Source: Pseudomonas taiwanensis
GTDB taxonomy: Bacteria > Pseudomonadota > Gammaproteobacteria > Pseudomonadales > Pseudomonadaceae
Direction of reading: 5' to 3'
Length of the DNA: 64,000 bases
Assembly: GCF_013393345.1 (NCBI RefSeq)
Contig: NZ_QJRF01000069.1
Coordinates: 124,001-188,000, forward strand
Both the position numbers and the translations under genes were made by a program. Positions 27,333 to 37,302 of the stretch are shown piece by piece (the first letter of the stretch is position 1; every line of letters begins with the position of its first letter). The notes under the pieces were generated by a model that did no database searches, was not told where the DNA came from, and saw only the letters and a list, made by a program, of their open reading frames with translations.

Positions 27333-28003
27333 ACCCAGCCCCACTCGGCCATCGACAGCGGCTCACCATCCCCCACGATGAAGTGGTCGAGCACGCGCAC
27401 ATCGATCAGCGCCAGCGCCTCCTTGAGACGCCGGGTCAGCTGACGATCCGCTTCGCTGGGCTCGGCGACCCCGGAAGGATGGTTGTGGCTGAGGATCAGC
27501 GCTGCCGCGTTGTGTGCCAGCGCGCGCTTGACCACCTGGCGGGGATAGACGCTGGCGCCATCGATGGTGCCGTGGAACAGCACTTCGAAGGCCAGTACCC
27601 GATGCTTGGCGTCGAGAAACAGACAAGCGAACTGCTCGTGTTGGGAATGGCGCAACTGCGCCTTGAGGAAGTCACGCACCGCCTGGGGACTTTCCAGCGC
27701 AGAGTCGCGACGCAGCCCTTCGGCCAGGTGGCGACGGGACATCTCCAACACCGCCTGCAACTGGGCGAACTTCGCCGGCCCCAGGCCCAGGTGCTGGCTG
27801 AACTCCTGCAATTCGGCCTCCAGCAAGGCACGCAGGCTGCCGAAGTCGTTCAGCAGGTGGCGCGCCAGATCGACGGCACTGCGGCCAGCCACCCCGGTTC
27901 GCAGGAAAATGGCGAGGAGCTCGGCGTCGCTCAGGGCCGCCGCACCCAGTTCAAGAAGCTTCTCCCGCGGACGCTCCGCCGCGGGCCAATTGCGGATGCT
28001 CAT
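27329..28003 (-). CDS. radC: RadC family JAMM-domain protein
   Basis: A 224-residue protein with an N-terminal helix-hairpin-helix-like part (about 1-100) and a C-terminal JAMM/MPN+ domain whose metal motif is [17 protein letters not shown]. Despite the name, a role in DNA repair has not been upheld; the family's function is uncertain. The ATG at 28003 fits the opening [20 protein letters not shown] found across the family. It is divergent from coaBC and converges on the peptide-binding gene with a 4-base overlap. Confidence 0.93.
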   Translation of the reverse strand: MSIRNWPAAERPREKLLELGAAALSDAELLAIFLRTGVAGRSAVDLARHLLNDFGSLRALLEAELQEFSQHLGLGPAKFAQLQAVLEMSRRHLAEGLRRDSALESPQAVRDFLKAQLRHSQHEQFACLFLDAKHRVLAFEVLFHGTIDGASVYPRQVVKRALAHNAAALILSHNHPSGVAEPSEADRQLTRRLKEALALIDVRVLDHFIVGDGEPLSMAEWGWV

Positions 28004-28049
28004 GACACCTCCATGGTTGAGCCGCGCCGCTGTTCCAGTGCGGGCGCTG

Positions 28050-28058
28050 TGCTATCTT
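28050..28058 (+). promoter_or_regulatory. Possible coaBC promoter (extended -10)
   Basis: TGC-TATCTT, about 80 bases before the coaBC start in the gap between divergent radC and coaBC. No clear -35. Confidence 0.35.
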
Positions 28059-28138
28059 AACCCACCTTTTTTGCGCGACGATCGGCCTGGGGAGGCGCCT
28101 TCGCCGCAGCACATCTTCAACCTCATAAAGGCAGGCCT

Positions 28139-29347
28139 ATGCAGCGGCTCTATCGGAAACGCATCCTTCTGGGCGTGGGCGGCGGCATTGCCGCCTACAA
28201 GAGCGCTGAACTGGTTCGCCGACTGCGCGACCAGGGCGCCGAGGTCCGCGTGGTAATGACCCAGGGCGGCCGCGAGTTCATCACCCCGCTGACCCTCCAG
28301 GCCCTCTCCGGGCATCCCGTTCACCTCGAACTGCTCGACTCCGCCGCCGAAGCGGCCATGGGGCATATCGAGCTGGCTCGCTGGGCCGACCTGGTGCTGA
28401 TCGCGCCGGCCACGGCCGACCTGATGGCACGCCTGGCGCAAGGCGTCGCGGATGACCTGCTGACCACCCTGGTGCTCGCCACCGATGCCCCGGTTGCCCT
28501 CGCTCCCGCGATGAACCAGGCCATGTGGCGCGATCCGGCCACCCAGGCCAACCTGGAGCTCCTCGGCAAACGCGGACTGCGCCTGTTCGGCCCAGCGGCC
28601 GGCAGCCAGGCCTGTGGCGACGTCGGCCTGGGCCGCATGCTCGAAGCCGAGGAACTGGCCCAGCTCGCCGCCGACTGCTTCGAGCATCGCGCGCTCACCG
28701 GTCGCCACGTACTGATCACCGCCGGACCGACCCAGGAAAACATCGACCCGGTGCGCTACATCACCAACCACAGCTCCGGAAAGATGGGCTTCGCCCTCGC
28801 CGAAGCCGCCGTGGAAGCCGGCGCCAAGGTGACCCTGATCACCGGCCCGGTTCACCTGCCGACGCCAGACCGGGTCAACCGCATCGACGTCGTCAGCGCC
28901 CGCGACATGCTCGCCGCCTGTGAAGCGGCCATGCCCTGCGACCTGCTGATCGCCGCCGCCGCTGTGGCTGATTACCGCCCGGAAGTGGTTGCACAGCACA
29001 AAATGAAGAAAGACCCGACCAGTGGCGAGGGCCTGCTACTGCAGCTGGTACGCAACCCCGATATCCTCGCGACGCTCGCCGGCCGCGCCGACCGCCCCTT
29101 CAGCGTGGGCTTCGCCGCCGAGACCGAGAACCTGCTCGAGTACGCTTCGCGCAAGCTCAAGGACAAGAACCTCGACCTCATCGTCGCCAATGACGTGGCC
29201 AACCCGAGCATTGGCTTCAACAGCGAGGAGAACGCCATCACCGTCATCGACCGTGACCTGGCCCAATCCAGCTTCGCCCAGACCAGCAAGGGCAAGATCG
29301 CCCGCCAGCTGATCGCCTTCATCGCCGACCGCCTCAACCAGGCCTGA
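28139..29347 (+). CDS. coaBC: Bifunctional phosphopantothenoylcysteine decarboxylase / synthetase CoaBC
   Basis: A 402-residue coenzyme A biosynthetic enzyme. The N-terminal flavoprotein (CoaC, about 1-190; GVGGGIAAYKSAELVRRL, APAMNQAMW) decarboxylates 4'-phosphopantothenoylcysteine; the C-terminal CoaB domain (about 191-400; GPTQENIDPVRYITNHSSGKMG, KMKK, GFAAET) makes that intermediate from phosphopantothenate, cysteine and CTP. The ATG at 28139 follows an AAGG element. It is six bases before dut, starting the coaBC-dut-algC-argB run also seen in other pseudomonads. Confidence 0.96.
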   Translation: MQRLYRKRILLGVGGGIAAYKSAELVRRLRDQGAEVRVVMTQGGREFITPLTLQALSGHPVHLELLDSAAEAAMGHIELARWADLVLIAPATADLMARLAQGVADDLLTTLVLATDAPVALAPAMNQAMWRDPATQANLELLGKRGLRLFGPAAGSQACGDVGLGRMLEAEELAQLAADCFEHRALTGRHVLITAGPTQENIDPVRYITNHSSGKMGFALAEAAVEAGAKVTLITGPVHLPTPDRVNRIDVVSARDMLAACEAAMPCDLLIAAAAVADYRPEVVAQHKMKKDPTSGEGLLLQLVRNPDILATLAGRADRPFSVGFAAETENLLEYASRKLKDKNLDLIVANDVANPSIGFNSEENAITVIDRDLAQSSFAQTSKGKIARQLIAFIADRLNQA

Positions 29348-29353
29348 GACTCC

Positions 29354-29809
29354 ATGCACTCACTGCAAGCCAAGATCCTCGATTCCCGTCTCGGCAGCGA
29401 ATTCCCGCTGCCGCAATACGCCACCCCAGGCTCCGCCGGCCTCGACCTGCGCGCCATGCTCAAGGAAGAAGTCGTCCTTGAGCCGGGCCAGACCATCCTG
29501 ATTCCCACTGGCCTGTCGATCCACATCGCCGACCCGGGCCTGGCCGCGCTGGTCCTGCCACGCTCCGGCCTTGGCCACAAGCACGGCGTGGTCCTCGGGA
29601 ACCTCGTGGGCCTGATCGACTCCGACTACCAGGGCGAGCTGATGGTGTCCTGCTGGAACCGCGGCCAGACCGCCTTCCGTATCGCCATTGGCGAACGTAT
29701 TGCCCAGCTGGTACTGGTGCCCGTGGTCCAGGCGCACTTCGAACTGGTCGACGAGTTCCACGAAAGCGAACGTGGTGCCGGCGGGTTCGGTCACACCGGC
29801 AGCCACTGA
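29354..29809 (+). CDS. dut: Deoxyuridine 5'-triphosphate nucleotidohydrolase
   Basis: A 151-residue trimeric dUTPase that hydrolyses dUTP to dUMP, keeping uracil out of DNA. The five family motifs are seen, including [46 protein letters not shown] and the C-terminal [13 protein letters not shown]. It starts six bases after coaBC and precedes algC by 38 bases. Confidence 0.97.
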   Translation: MHSLQAKILDSRLGSEFPLPQYATPGSAGLDLRAMLKEEVVLEPGQTILIPTGLSIHIADPGLAALVLPRSGLGHKHGVVLGNLVGLIDSDYQGELMVSCWNRGQTAFRIAIGERIAQLVLVPVVQAHFELVDEFHESERGAGGFGHTGSH

Positions 29810-29847
29810 CAGAACCACACCAGGACGAACCGCCCAGGAGACGTTCA

Positions 29848-32442
29848 GTGAAACTCTTCAAGCGCAGCAGCAAGGACGCCGCCACCAATGGAGCGGCCAT
29901 CCGGCCGGCCGACTCCCGGGCCGTTCGCAAGAGCTCTGACGACCTGCTCCCCGGTGCGCTCGCCGCCCTCACGGGTGTGGTCGCCGCCGGCGCGCTGCTC
30001 TGGTTCGGCGTCCTCGGCCCTGCCGAACAGGCCCGGATCGACCAGCTCGGCCAGGCCTGGGGCGGCAGTCAGGCCGCCACCCTGCGCCAGGCCATCGCCC
30101 AACTGCAGGCCGATACCAGTGCCGCCGCCCATGACCCCAGCCTGATCACCGCCCTCACCGGTGGCGACGCTGGCCAGTTGTTGGCGGCCGAACGCGGACT
30201 GGGTTATCGCGACGGCGTGGTCGATGCCCACCTCAACCTGCCCGGGCAGGCCCAGCAGAACACCCAGCGTGCCGCGCCGATGAACTTCGCTGCGCTCGAC
30301 ATGCTGCGGCGCCTGGAAAGTGGCCAGCAACCCAGCCCGGAAGCCTACAAGGTGGGGGAGCGCTGGCTGGTCTACAGCGCCGCGCCGCTGCGCCTGAATG
30401 AACAGAGCGTCTCCCAGGGCACCCTGCTGATGGTGTTCGACCTGGACCGACTGCTGCGCAGCCTGCCGTCGGTATCGGCGGATATCGGCCAGTTGCAGCT
30501 GACCCAGCAATTCAGCAATGCCCCGATCCAGGTCCTCGCCCAGCGCGGCCAGGCCGGCGACGCCGCACCCATCGCCCTGGACAGTGGCAATCCGAACTGG
30601 AAGCTCAGCTTCACGCCCGGCCAGGCCCTGACCCAGACCCACTTCTCGCCCCTGCTGCTGGCCCTGGCCGCCCTGCTCGCTCTTGGCGGTGCAGTGCTCG
30701 GTCTGAAACTCAGCCAGGGCGCCCTGCAACGCAAGTTGCGCGACGACGCCCAGCAGCTCAATCAACTATTGCAAGAACTCTCCAACGGCAAGAGCGTCAA
30801 AGCCTTCAGTCTGCGCCTGCCGGCGCTGGACAGCCTGGCCCAGGCGCTAGCCCGCCAACCCAGGCGCAAACCCGAGCCGGCGCCGGACAATGGCCTGGTC
30901 CAGACGCCCGCCGGCAACCATGTTGCCCCGGCATCCGCCCGACCAGCCGAATCGGCCGACCCGCTTTTCCAAGATACCGACATTCTCGATATCGACATCC
31001 TCGACGAAGACCAGGACCTCCTGGGATTGGAGCAAGCCCCCGCCATGACCAGCATCGAACAGATCGCTCCCCCCCTGCCCGCCAGCATTTTCCGCGCCTA
31101 TGACATTCGCGGCGTGGTCGGCGATACCCTCACCACAGAAACCGCCTACTGGGTAGGTCGCGCCATCGGCTCCGAGAGCCTGGCTCGCGGCGAACCCTGC
31201 GTTTCGGTCGGCCGCGACGGTCGCCTGTCCGGCCCCGAGCTGGTCCAGGCGCTGATCCAGGGCCTGATGGATTGTGGCTGCCAGGTCACCGACGTCGGCA
31301 TGGTGCCGACTCCGGCGCTCTACTACGCCGCCAACGTCCTGGCTGGCAAATCCGGCGTGATGCTCACCGGCAGCCACAACCCGCCGGACTACAACGGCTT
31401 CAAGATCATGGTCGCCGGCGAAACCCTGGCCAACGAACAGATCACCGCCCTGCACACCCGCATCCAGAACAACGACCTGGCCAGCGGCGTCGGCAGCATT
31501 GAAGCGGTCGACGTGCTGGACCGCTACTTCCGCGAAATCCGCGACGACATCGCCCTGGCCAAGCCCATGAAAGTGGTGGTGGACTGCGGCAACGGCGTCG
31601 CCGGCGTGATCGCCCCGCAGCTGATCGAAGCCCTGGGCTGCACCGTGATCCCGCTCTTCTGCGACGTTGACGGCACCTTCCCGAACCACCATCCGGACCC
31701 GGGCAAGCCGGAGAACCTGGAAGACCTGATCGCCAAGGTGAAAGAAGAGAAGGCTGACCTGGGCCTGGCCTTCGACGGCGACGGCGACCGTGTCGGCGTG
31801 GTGACCAACGAAGGCACCATCATCTACCCGGACCGCCTGCTGATGCTGTTCGCCAAGGACGTGGTATCGCGCAATCCGGGCGCGGACATCATCTTCGACG
31901 TCAAGTGCACCCGCCGCCTGACCTCCCTCATCAGCGGCTACGGCGGCCGCCCGGTGATGTGGAAGACCGGTCACTCGCTGATCAAGAAGAAGATGAAGGA
32001 AACCGGCGCCCTGCTGGCGGGCGAAATGAGCGGCCACATCTTCTTCAAGGAGCGCTGGTACGGCTTCGACGACGGCATCTACAGCGCTGCACGCCTGCTG
32101 GAAATCCTCAGCCAGGACAAGCGTGATGCCGAACATGTGTTCTCGGCCTTCCCGAAAGACGTCTCCACTCCGGAAATCAACATCACTGTCACCGACGAGA
32201 CCAAGTTCCACCTGATCGAGCGCCTGCAGCGCGAGGCCAATTGGGGCGAAGCCAACCTCACCACCCTCGATGGCGTGCGTGTCGATTATCCGAAGGGCTG
32301 GGGCCTGTGCCGCGCCTCCAACACGACTCCCGTGCTGGTGCTGCGCTTCGAGGCCGACACTGAGGAAGAGCTGGAGCGCATCAAGCAGGTATTCCGCAGC
32401 CAGCTCACCCTCATCGCCCCTGAACTCAACCTGCCGTTCTGA
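29848..32442 (+). CDS. algC: Phosphomannomutase/phosphoglucomutase AlgC, long membrane-anchored form
   Basis: An 864-residue protein, nearly twice the classical 463-residue AlgC. Residues about 34-56 and 267-289 are transmembrane and bracket a presumably periplasmic domain; a low-complexity linker follows. The catalytic part starts near Met400 (ATG at 31045; MTSIEQIAPPLPASIFRAYDIRG) and keeps the phosphoserine loop TGSHNPP (Ser509), the metal loop DGDGDR and the sugar loop GEMSGHIFF. AlgC interconverts hexose-1- and -6-phosphates for alginate, LPS, Psl and rhamnolipid. The long start at 29848 is supported by CAGGAG and continuous coding potential; an internal start at 31045 could also yield the short enzyme. 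Confidence 0.92.
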   Translation: MKLFKRSSKDAATNGAAIRPADSRAVRKSSDDLLPGALAALTGVVAAGALLWFGVLGPAEQARIDQLGQAWGGSQAATLRQAIAQLQADTSAAAHDPSLITALTGGDAGQLLAAERGLGYRDGVVDAHLNLPGQAQQNTQRAAPMNFAALDMLRRLESGQQPSPEAYKVGERWLVYSAAPLRLNEQSVSQGTLLMVFDLDRLLRSLPSVSADIGQLQLTQQFSNAPIQVLAQRGQAGDAAPIALDSGNPNWKLSFTPGQALTQTHFSPLLLALAALLALGGAVLGLKLSQGALQRKLRDDAQQLNQLLQELSNGKSVKAFSLRLPALDSLAQALARQPRRKPEPAPDNGLVQTPAGNHVAPASARPAESADPLFQDTDILDIDILDEDQDLLGLEQAPAMTSIEQIAPPLPASIFRAYDIRGVVGDTLTTETAYWVGRAIGSESLARGEPCVSVGRDGRLSGPELVQALIQGLMDCGCQVTDVGMVPTPALYYAANVLAGKSGVMLTGSHNPPDYNGFKIMVAGETLANEQITALHTRIQNNDLASGVGSIEAVDVLDRYFREIRDDIALAKPMKVVVDCGNGVAGVIAPQLIEALGCTVIPLFCDVDGTFPNHHPDPGKPENLEDLIAKVKEEKADLGLAFDGDGDRVGVVTNEGTIIYPDRLLMLFAKDVVSRNPGADIIFDVKCTRRLTSLISGYGGRPVMWKTGHSLIKKKMKETGALLAGEMSGHIFFKERWYGFDDGIYSAARLLEILSQDKRDAEHVFSAFPKDVSTPEINITVTDETKFHLIERLQREANWGEANLTTLDGVRVDYPKGWGLCRASNTTPVLVLRFEADTEEELERIKQVFRSQLTLIAPELNLPF

Positions 32443-33369
<927 letters not shown>

Positions 33370-33385
33370 GCGGAGCGAAACCCAG

Positions 33386-33416
33386 ACAGGCCGGAGTGAT
33401 CCGGCCTGTTCTTTTT
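33386..33416 (+). terminator. Terminator of argB
   Basis: ACAGGCCGGA, loop GTGA, TCCGGCCTGT (33386-33409) followed by TCTTTTTC; 17 bases after the argB stop codon. Confidence 0.85.
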
Positions 33417-33428
33417 CAAGGAGCAGAA

Positions 33429-33872
33429 ATGGCCAAGCTGTCCCGTGATGACTTCAGTTTCTTCCACCCCCTGCGCGTGCGCTGGGCCGAAGTCGACCCG
33501 CAAGGCATCGTCTTCAATGGCAACTACCTGACCTACGCCGACGTCGCCATCACCGAGTATTTCCGAAGCCTGGACGTCGCCTACCCGGCCGACTTGCTGA
33601 AGGATGGCGGCGACTTTTTCGCAGTGAAGACACTGCTCGAATACCTGGCGCCGGCGCGCTTCGACGACCTGCTGGATATCGGCGTGCGGGTCAGCCGCCT
33701 GGGTGGCGCGAGCATGGCCTTCGAACTGGGAATCTGGCGTGGGGGCGACCAGCTCACCTCGGGCGAGGTGGTCTACGTGCATGCCGACGCCGACAATCGC
33801 AGGAGCCTGCGCTTGCCGGACTGGCTGAGGGAAAGGGTGCGGGGTTTCGAGCGAGTCGCACCGGCCGACTGA
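33429..33872 (+). CDS. YbgC/4HBT-type acyl-CoA thioesterase
   Basis: A 147-residue hotdog-fold protein. VRWAEVDPQGIVFNGNYLTYADVAITEYFR carries the 4-hydroxybenzoyl-CoA thioesterase family's catalytic aspartate and active-site signature. Such proteins hydrolyse acyl-CoA thioesters; the substrate here is unknown. The ATG at 33429 follows AAGGAG directly after the argB terminator, so its expression probably depends on read-through or a promoter inside argB. It ends six bases from the convergent DUF4124 gene. Confidence 0.85.
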   Translation: MAKLSRDDFSFFHPLRVRWAEVDPQGIVFNGNYLTYADVAITEYFRSLDVAYPADLLKDGGDFFAVKTLLEYLAPARFDDLLDIGVRVSRLGGASMAFELGIWRGGDQLTSGEVVYVHADADNRRSLRLPDWLRERVRGFERVAPAD

Positions 33873-33878
33873 GCCGCG

Positions 33879-34472
33879 TCAGCGAACGCCGCCGAGCAGT
33901 TCGGCCAGGCGCGCACGATCCGCGGCAAATGCGGCCTTGGCGGCGTCGCGGCTCTTCTCGTAGCGGGCGATATCCGTGTCGAGGCCTTTCTGCTGGTCGC
34001 GCAGGTTGTTGATCTGCTCCACCAGGTGGGCCGGCACTTCACGTCCGGCCCGCTCGCTTTCCGCAGCCACGCTCTGCAGGTTAGCCTGCTGGGTGCGCAG
34101 CGACTGCTGGTTGCCCCGGGCAACACCGATCATCCCATCCAGCTCGGCGAGCTTGCGCCCCAGGGCGCGGTCGACGTCCTCGACGCTGGTGTAGAGACGC
34201 AGCAACTGGGCATCGGAACTGGCGCGCGCCTTGGCGTCGAGCTGACGCTGCATTTCCTCACGGCTCGGCGCGGGCGGGATCACGCGAATGACCCGGCCCT
34301 GCTCGTTGAGCACTTCATAGCCCTTGCCGATGTATTCCGGCGGAACGCCCTGACGATCCAGGACGGTCACGCCCTTGTCATCGACGTAGCGATACAGCTC
34401 AGCCGCGCCGGCCAGCGCCGGCAGCAGCAGAACCAACGCCAGGCTGTAGCGGAATGCAGACGACTTCAGCAT
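33879..34472 (-). CDS. Exported DUF4124 and coiled-coil protein
   Basis: A 197-residue protein with a signal peptide (MLKSSAFRYSLALVLLLPALAGA), a DUF4124 segment (about 24-65, ELYRYVDDKGVTVLDRQGVPPEYIGKGYEVL) and a long charged helical region (about 75-190) likely to form a coiled coil. DUF4124 is a small envelope domain also found in the M23 peptidase at 61262. The function is unknown. The ATG at 34472 follows GGGAG, and the gene starts 22 bases after pyrE ends on the same strand, so the two may be cotranscribed. Confidence 0.8.
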   Translation of the reverse strand: MLKSSAFRYSLALVLLLPALAGAAELYRYVDDKGVTVLDRQGVPPEYIGKGYEVLNEQGRVIRVIPPAPSREEMQRQLDAKARASSDAQLLRLYTSVEDVDRALGRKLAELDGMIGVARGNQQSLRTQQANLQSVAAESERAGREVPAHLVEQINNLRDQQKGLDTDIARYEKSRDAAKAAFAADRARLAELLGGVR

Positions 34473-34494
34473 GAGGACTCCCGGCCCCGAATGG

Positions 34495-35136
34495 TCAGAT
34501 ACCGAAGTTGGCGCGATAGGTTTCCACGGCTGGCAGGTGCTTCTTCAGCTCCGCATCACCGGCCAGGTACTCCAGTACCTGCTCCAGGGATACGATGCTG
34601 ATCACCGGCATGCCGAAATCGCGCTCTACTTCCTGTATAGCCGAGAGTTCGCCCTGACCGCGTTCCTGGCGATTCAAAGCGATCAGTACACCGGCTGCCT
34701 GGGCGTCCTGGGCCTGGATGATCTGCATCACTTCGCGGATCGCGGTGCCGGCGGTGATCACGTCATCGATGATCAGCACGCGACCGGAAAGGGGGGCGCC
34801 GACCAAGGTGCCGCCTTCGCCATGATCCTTGGCTTCCTTGCGATTGAAGCACCACGGGGTGTCGATCTGGTGATGCTCGGCCAGCGCCACGGCAGTAGCC
34901 GCAGCCAGCGGAATGCCCTTGTAGGCCGGGCCGAACAGCACATCGAAAGGAATGCCGCTGTCGACCACCGCAGCCGCATAGAATCGGCCGAGCTGGGCAA
35001 GCGCCAGGCCGCTGTTGAACAGGCCGGCGTTGAAGAAATAGGGGCTGGTACGACCAGATTTGAGAGTGAACTCACCGAAACGCAGAACCCCGCGCTCGAT
35101 GGCAAAGCGAATGAAATCGCGCTGATACGCCTGCAT
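34495..35136 (-). CDS. pyrE: Orotate phosphoribosyltransferase
   Basis: A 213-residue type-I phosphoribosyltransferase converting orotate and PRPP to OMP in pyrimidine synthesis. The PRPP loop [16 protein letters not shown] and [14 protein letters not shown] match PyrE; length is normal. It is divergent from crc, as in other Pseudomonas genomes, with an 80-base gap. Confidence 0.97.
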   Translation of the reverse strand: MQAYQRDFIRFAIERGVLRFGEFTLKSGRTSPYFFNAGLFNSGLALAQLGRFYAAAVVDSGIPFDVLFGPAYKGIPLAAATAVALAEHHQIDTPWCFNRKEAKDHGEGGTLVGAPLSGRVLIIDDVITAGTAIREVMQIIQAQDAQAAGVLIALNRQERGQGELSAIQEVERDFGMPVISIVSLEQVLEYLAGDAELKKHLPAVETYRANFGI

Positions 35137-35216
35137 GAAAAGCCTCGGACGGCACGGATTTAGCTAAATAGAAAGAGCTCGGGTATCATACACGCACGTG
35201 TTTTTGGGGGCCATTT

Positions 35217-35996
35217 ATGCGGATCATCAGTGTGAACGTGAATGGTATTCAAGCGGCAGCCGAGCGAGGTCTCCTCAGTTGGCTGCAAGCTCAGAATGCC
35301 GACGTGATCTGCCTGCAAGACACCCGTGCCTCCGCCTTCGACCTGGACGACCCTGCCTTCCAACTGGATGGTTATTTCCTCTATGCCGGCGATGCCGAAG
35401 TGCCAGCCCAAGGTGGCGTGGCACTCTATTCGCGGTTGCAACCCAAGGCGGTTATCTGGGGACTCGGTTTCGAGTCCTGCGATCGGTACGGACGCTACCT
35501 GCAGGCAGATTTCGACAAAGTGAGCATCGCCACCCTGCTGCTGCCATCCGGGCAAGGCGGGGACGAGAACCTGAACCACAAGTTCAAGTTCATGGACGAC
35601 CTCACCCATTACCTCAACAAGCAGCGCCGCAAGCGTCGCGAATACATCTACTGCGGCTCGCTGTACGTCGCTCATCAGAAGCTGGATGTGAAGAACTGGC
35701 GCGATTGCCAGCAGATCCCCGGCTTCCTGGCGCCCGAGCGTGCGTGGATGGACGAAGTGTTCGGCAACATGGGTTATGTCGATGCCCTGCGCGAAGTCAG
35801 CCGCGAAGGCGACCAGTTCAGCTGGTGGCCGGACAGCGAGCAGGCCGAGATGCTCAACCTCGGCTGGCGTTTCGATTACCAGGTGCTGACCCCGGGCCTG
35901 CGTCGCTTCGTGCGCAGCGCCAAGCTGCCGCGCCAACCGCGCTTCTCGCAGCATGCGCCGCTGATCGTTGATTACGACTGGCTGCTGAGCGTGTGA
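35217..35996 (+). CDS. crc: Catabolite repression control protein Crc
   Basis: A 259-residue member of the exonuclease/endonuclease/phosphatase fold (MRIISVNVNGIQAAAERG; C-terminal WRFDYQVLTPGLRR and SQHAPLIVDYDW). Crc has lost nuclease activity and acts with Hfq, stabilising Hfq on A-rich motifs near ribosome sites to block translation of catabolic genes when preferred carbon sources are present; the small RNA CrcZ relieves this. The pyrE-crc neighbourhood is diagnostic. A -10-like TATCAT (35184-35189) lies upstream without a clear -35. At least one possible target motif occurs in this window (18594). Confidence 0.96.
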   Translation: MRIISVNVNGIQAAAERGLLSWLQAQNADVICLQDTRASAFDLDDPAFQLDGYFLYAGDAEVPAQGGVALYSRLQPKAVIWGLGFESCDRYGRYLQADFDKVSIATLLLPSGQGGDENLNHKFKFMDDLTHYLNKQRRKRREYIYCGSLYVAHQKLDVKNWRDCQQIPGFLAPERAWMDEVFGNMGYVDALREVSREGDQFSWWPDSEQAEMLNLGWRFDYQVLTPGLRRFVRSAKLPRQPRFSQHAPLIVDYDWLLSV

Positions 35997-36005
35997 TCCA
36001 GGCAG

Positions 36006-36034
36006 AAAAAAGCCGGCTTTCGAGCCGGCTTTTT
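36006..36034. terminator. Bidirectional terminator between crc and the DUF4870 gene
   Basis: AGCCGGCT, loop TTCG, AGCCGGCT (36011-36030), with A6 before and T5 after the stem, lying between two converging genes. Confidence 0.9.
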
Positions 36035-36051
36035 CTTGTCCGCGATTCGGC

Positions 36052-36417
36052 CTATTTCACCAGGCGCCAGCAGAAGGGGTAGCGATACGCCTGACCTTCG
36101 TTGGCCTTGATCCCGGCGATGATGGTCAATACCAGCGCACCGATACTCACCAGGCCGAGCAGCGGGAAGCCGATCACCACCAGCATCAGCAGGAAGCACA
36201 GCACGACGGCCAGCGCCACGGTGATCTGGAAGTTCAGCGCTTCCTTGCCCTGGGCGTCAACGAAAGGATCGAGGTCCTTCTTGATCTGCCAGACGATCAG
36301 GGGCCCCAGCAGATTGCCGAAGGGAAACACCAAGCCGAGGAAGGCGGAGAAATGGCAGAACATCGCCCATTGCCGTACTTCCCGGTTCGGCTCCTGATAC
36401 TGAGTAGGTTCGTCCAT
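36052..36417 (-). CDS. DUF4870 membrane protein
   Basis: A 121-residue protein with about three or four hydrophobic segments (FCHFSAFLGLVFPFGNLLGPLIVW, VALAVVLCFLLMLVVIGFPLLGLVSIGALVLTIIAG split by short loops) and the conserved DxxGKEALNFQ motif of DUF4870 (Tic20-like) proteins. The function is unknown. I chose the ATG at 36417 because AGGAG lies eight bases before it; the GTG at 36423 would leave only two bases. It follows rph after 28 bases on the same strand. Confidence 0.82.
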   Translation of the reverse strand: MDEPTQYQEPNREVRQWAMFCHFSAFLGLVFPFGNLLGPLIVWQIKKDLDPFVDAQGKEALNFQITVALAVVLCFLLMLVVIGFPLLGLVSIGALVLTIIAGIKANEGQAYRYPFCWRLVK

Positions 36418-36445
36418 TCCCACGTCTCCTCGTGCGGATCTGCAG

Positions 36446-37165
36446 TCAGTCGGCCAGCGCGGCGCGCTGCAGCTCGAACAGCTCGTTCAGGCCCTTGCGC
36501 GCCAGGTCGAGCATGGCGGTCAGCTCTTCCGGCTGGAACGGAGCACCTTCGGCGGTGCCCTGGACTTCGATGAAGCCGCCGGCATCGGTCATGACCACGT
36601 TGAGGTCGGTCTCGGCGGCAGCGTCTTCCAGGTAATCCAGGTCCAGCACCGGCTCACCCTGGTAGATGCCCACGGAAACGGCGGCGACCATCTGCTTCAG
36701 CGGGTCGCCCTTCAATGCGCCGCGCTTCTTCAACACCTTCAGCGCATCGACCAGGGCCACCATGGCACCAGTGATGGAGGCGGTGCGGGTGCCACCGTCG
36801 GCCTGGATCACATCGCAATCCAGATAGATGGTGTTCTCGCCCAGCTTGGTCATGTCCAGCGCGGCGCGCAGCGAGCGGCCGATCAGACGCTGGATCTCCA
36901 GGGTGCGGCCACCCTGTTTGCCACGGCTGGCCTCGCGCTGGTTACGCTCACCGGTCGCGCGCGGCAGCATGCCGTACTCGGCGGTCAGCCAACCCTGGCC
37001 CTGGCCCTTGAGGAAGCGCGGCACGCCGGACTCGACGCTGGCCGTGCAGATCACCTTGGTATCCCCGAACTCAACCAGCACCGAACCTTCGGCGTGCTTG
37101 GTGTAGTTACGGGTGATGCGGATCGGACGCAGCTGTTCGGCCGCGCGGCCACTGGGACGTTTCAT
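36446..37165 (-). CDS. rph: Ribonuclease PH
   Basis: A 239-residue phosphorolytic 3'-5' exoribonuclease that trims tRNA 3' ends. The N-terminus [20 protein letters not shown] and the phosphate-site segment ([32 protein letters not shown]) are intact, unlike the truncated E. coli K-12 allele. The gene is divergent from yicC. Confidence 0.97.
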   Translation of the reverse strand: MKRPSGRAAEQLRPIRITRNYTKHAEGSVLVEFGDTKVICTASVESGVPRFLKGQGQGWLTAEYGMLPRATGERNQREASRGKQGGRTLEIQRLIGRSLRAALDMTKLGENTIYLDCDVIQADGGTRTASITGAMVALVDALKVLKKRGALKGDPLKQMVAAVSVGIYQGEPVLDLDYLEDAAAETDLNVVMTDAGGFIEVQGTAEGAPFQPEELTAMLDLARKGLNELFELQRAALAD

Positions 37166-37302
37166 TCGGGCTTACCTGTTCGGGAGAAATCTGCCCGCCA
37201 TTATAGAGGCCCTCGGGCAAGGGGGACATCGCCGCGTTGGGAGGCGCAGGCCGCCTGGGCTACAATCCCCTCCTTTGATCGTCGAAACCGAGAGGAAACC
37301 CC

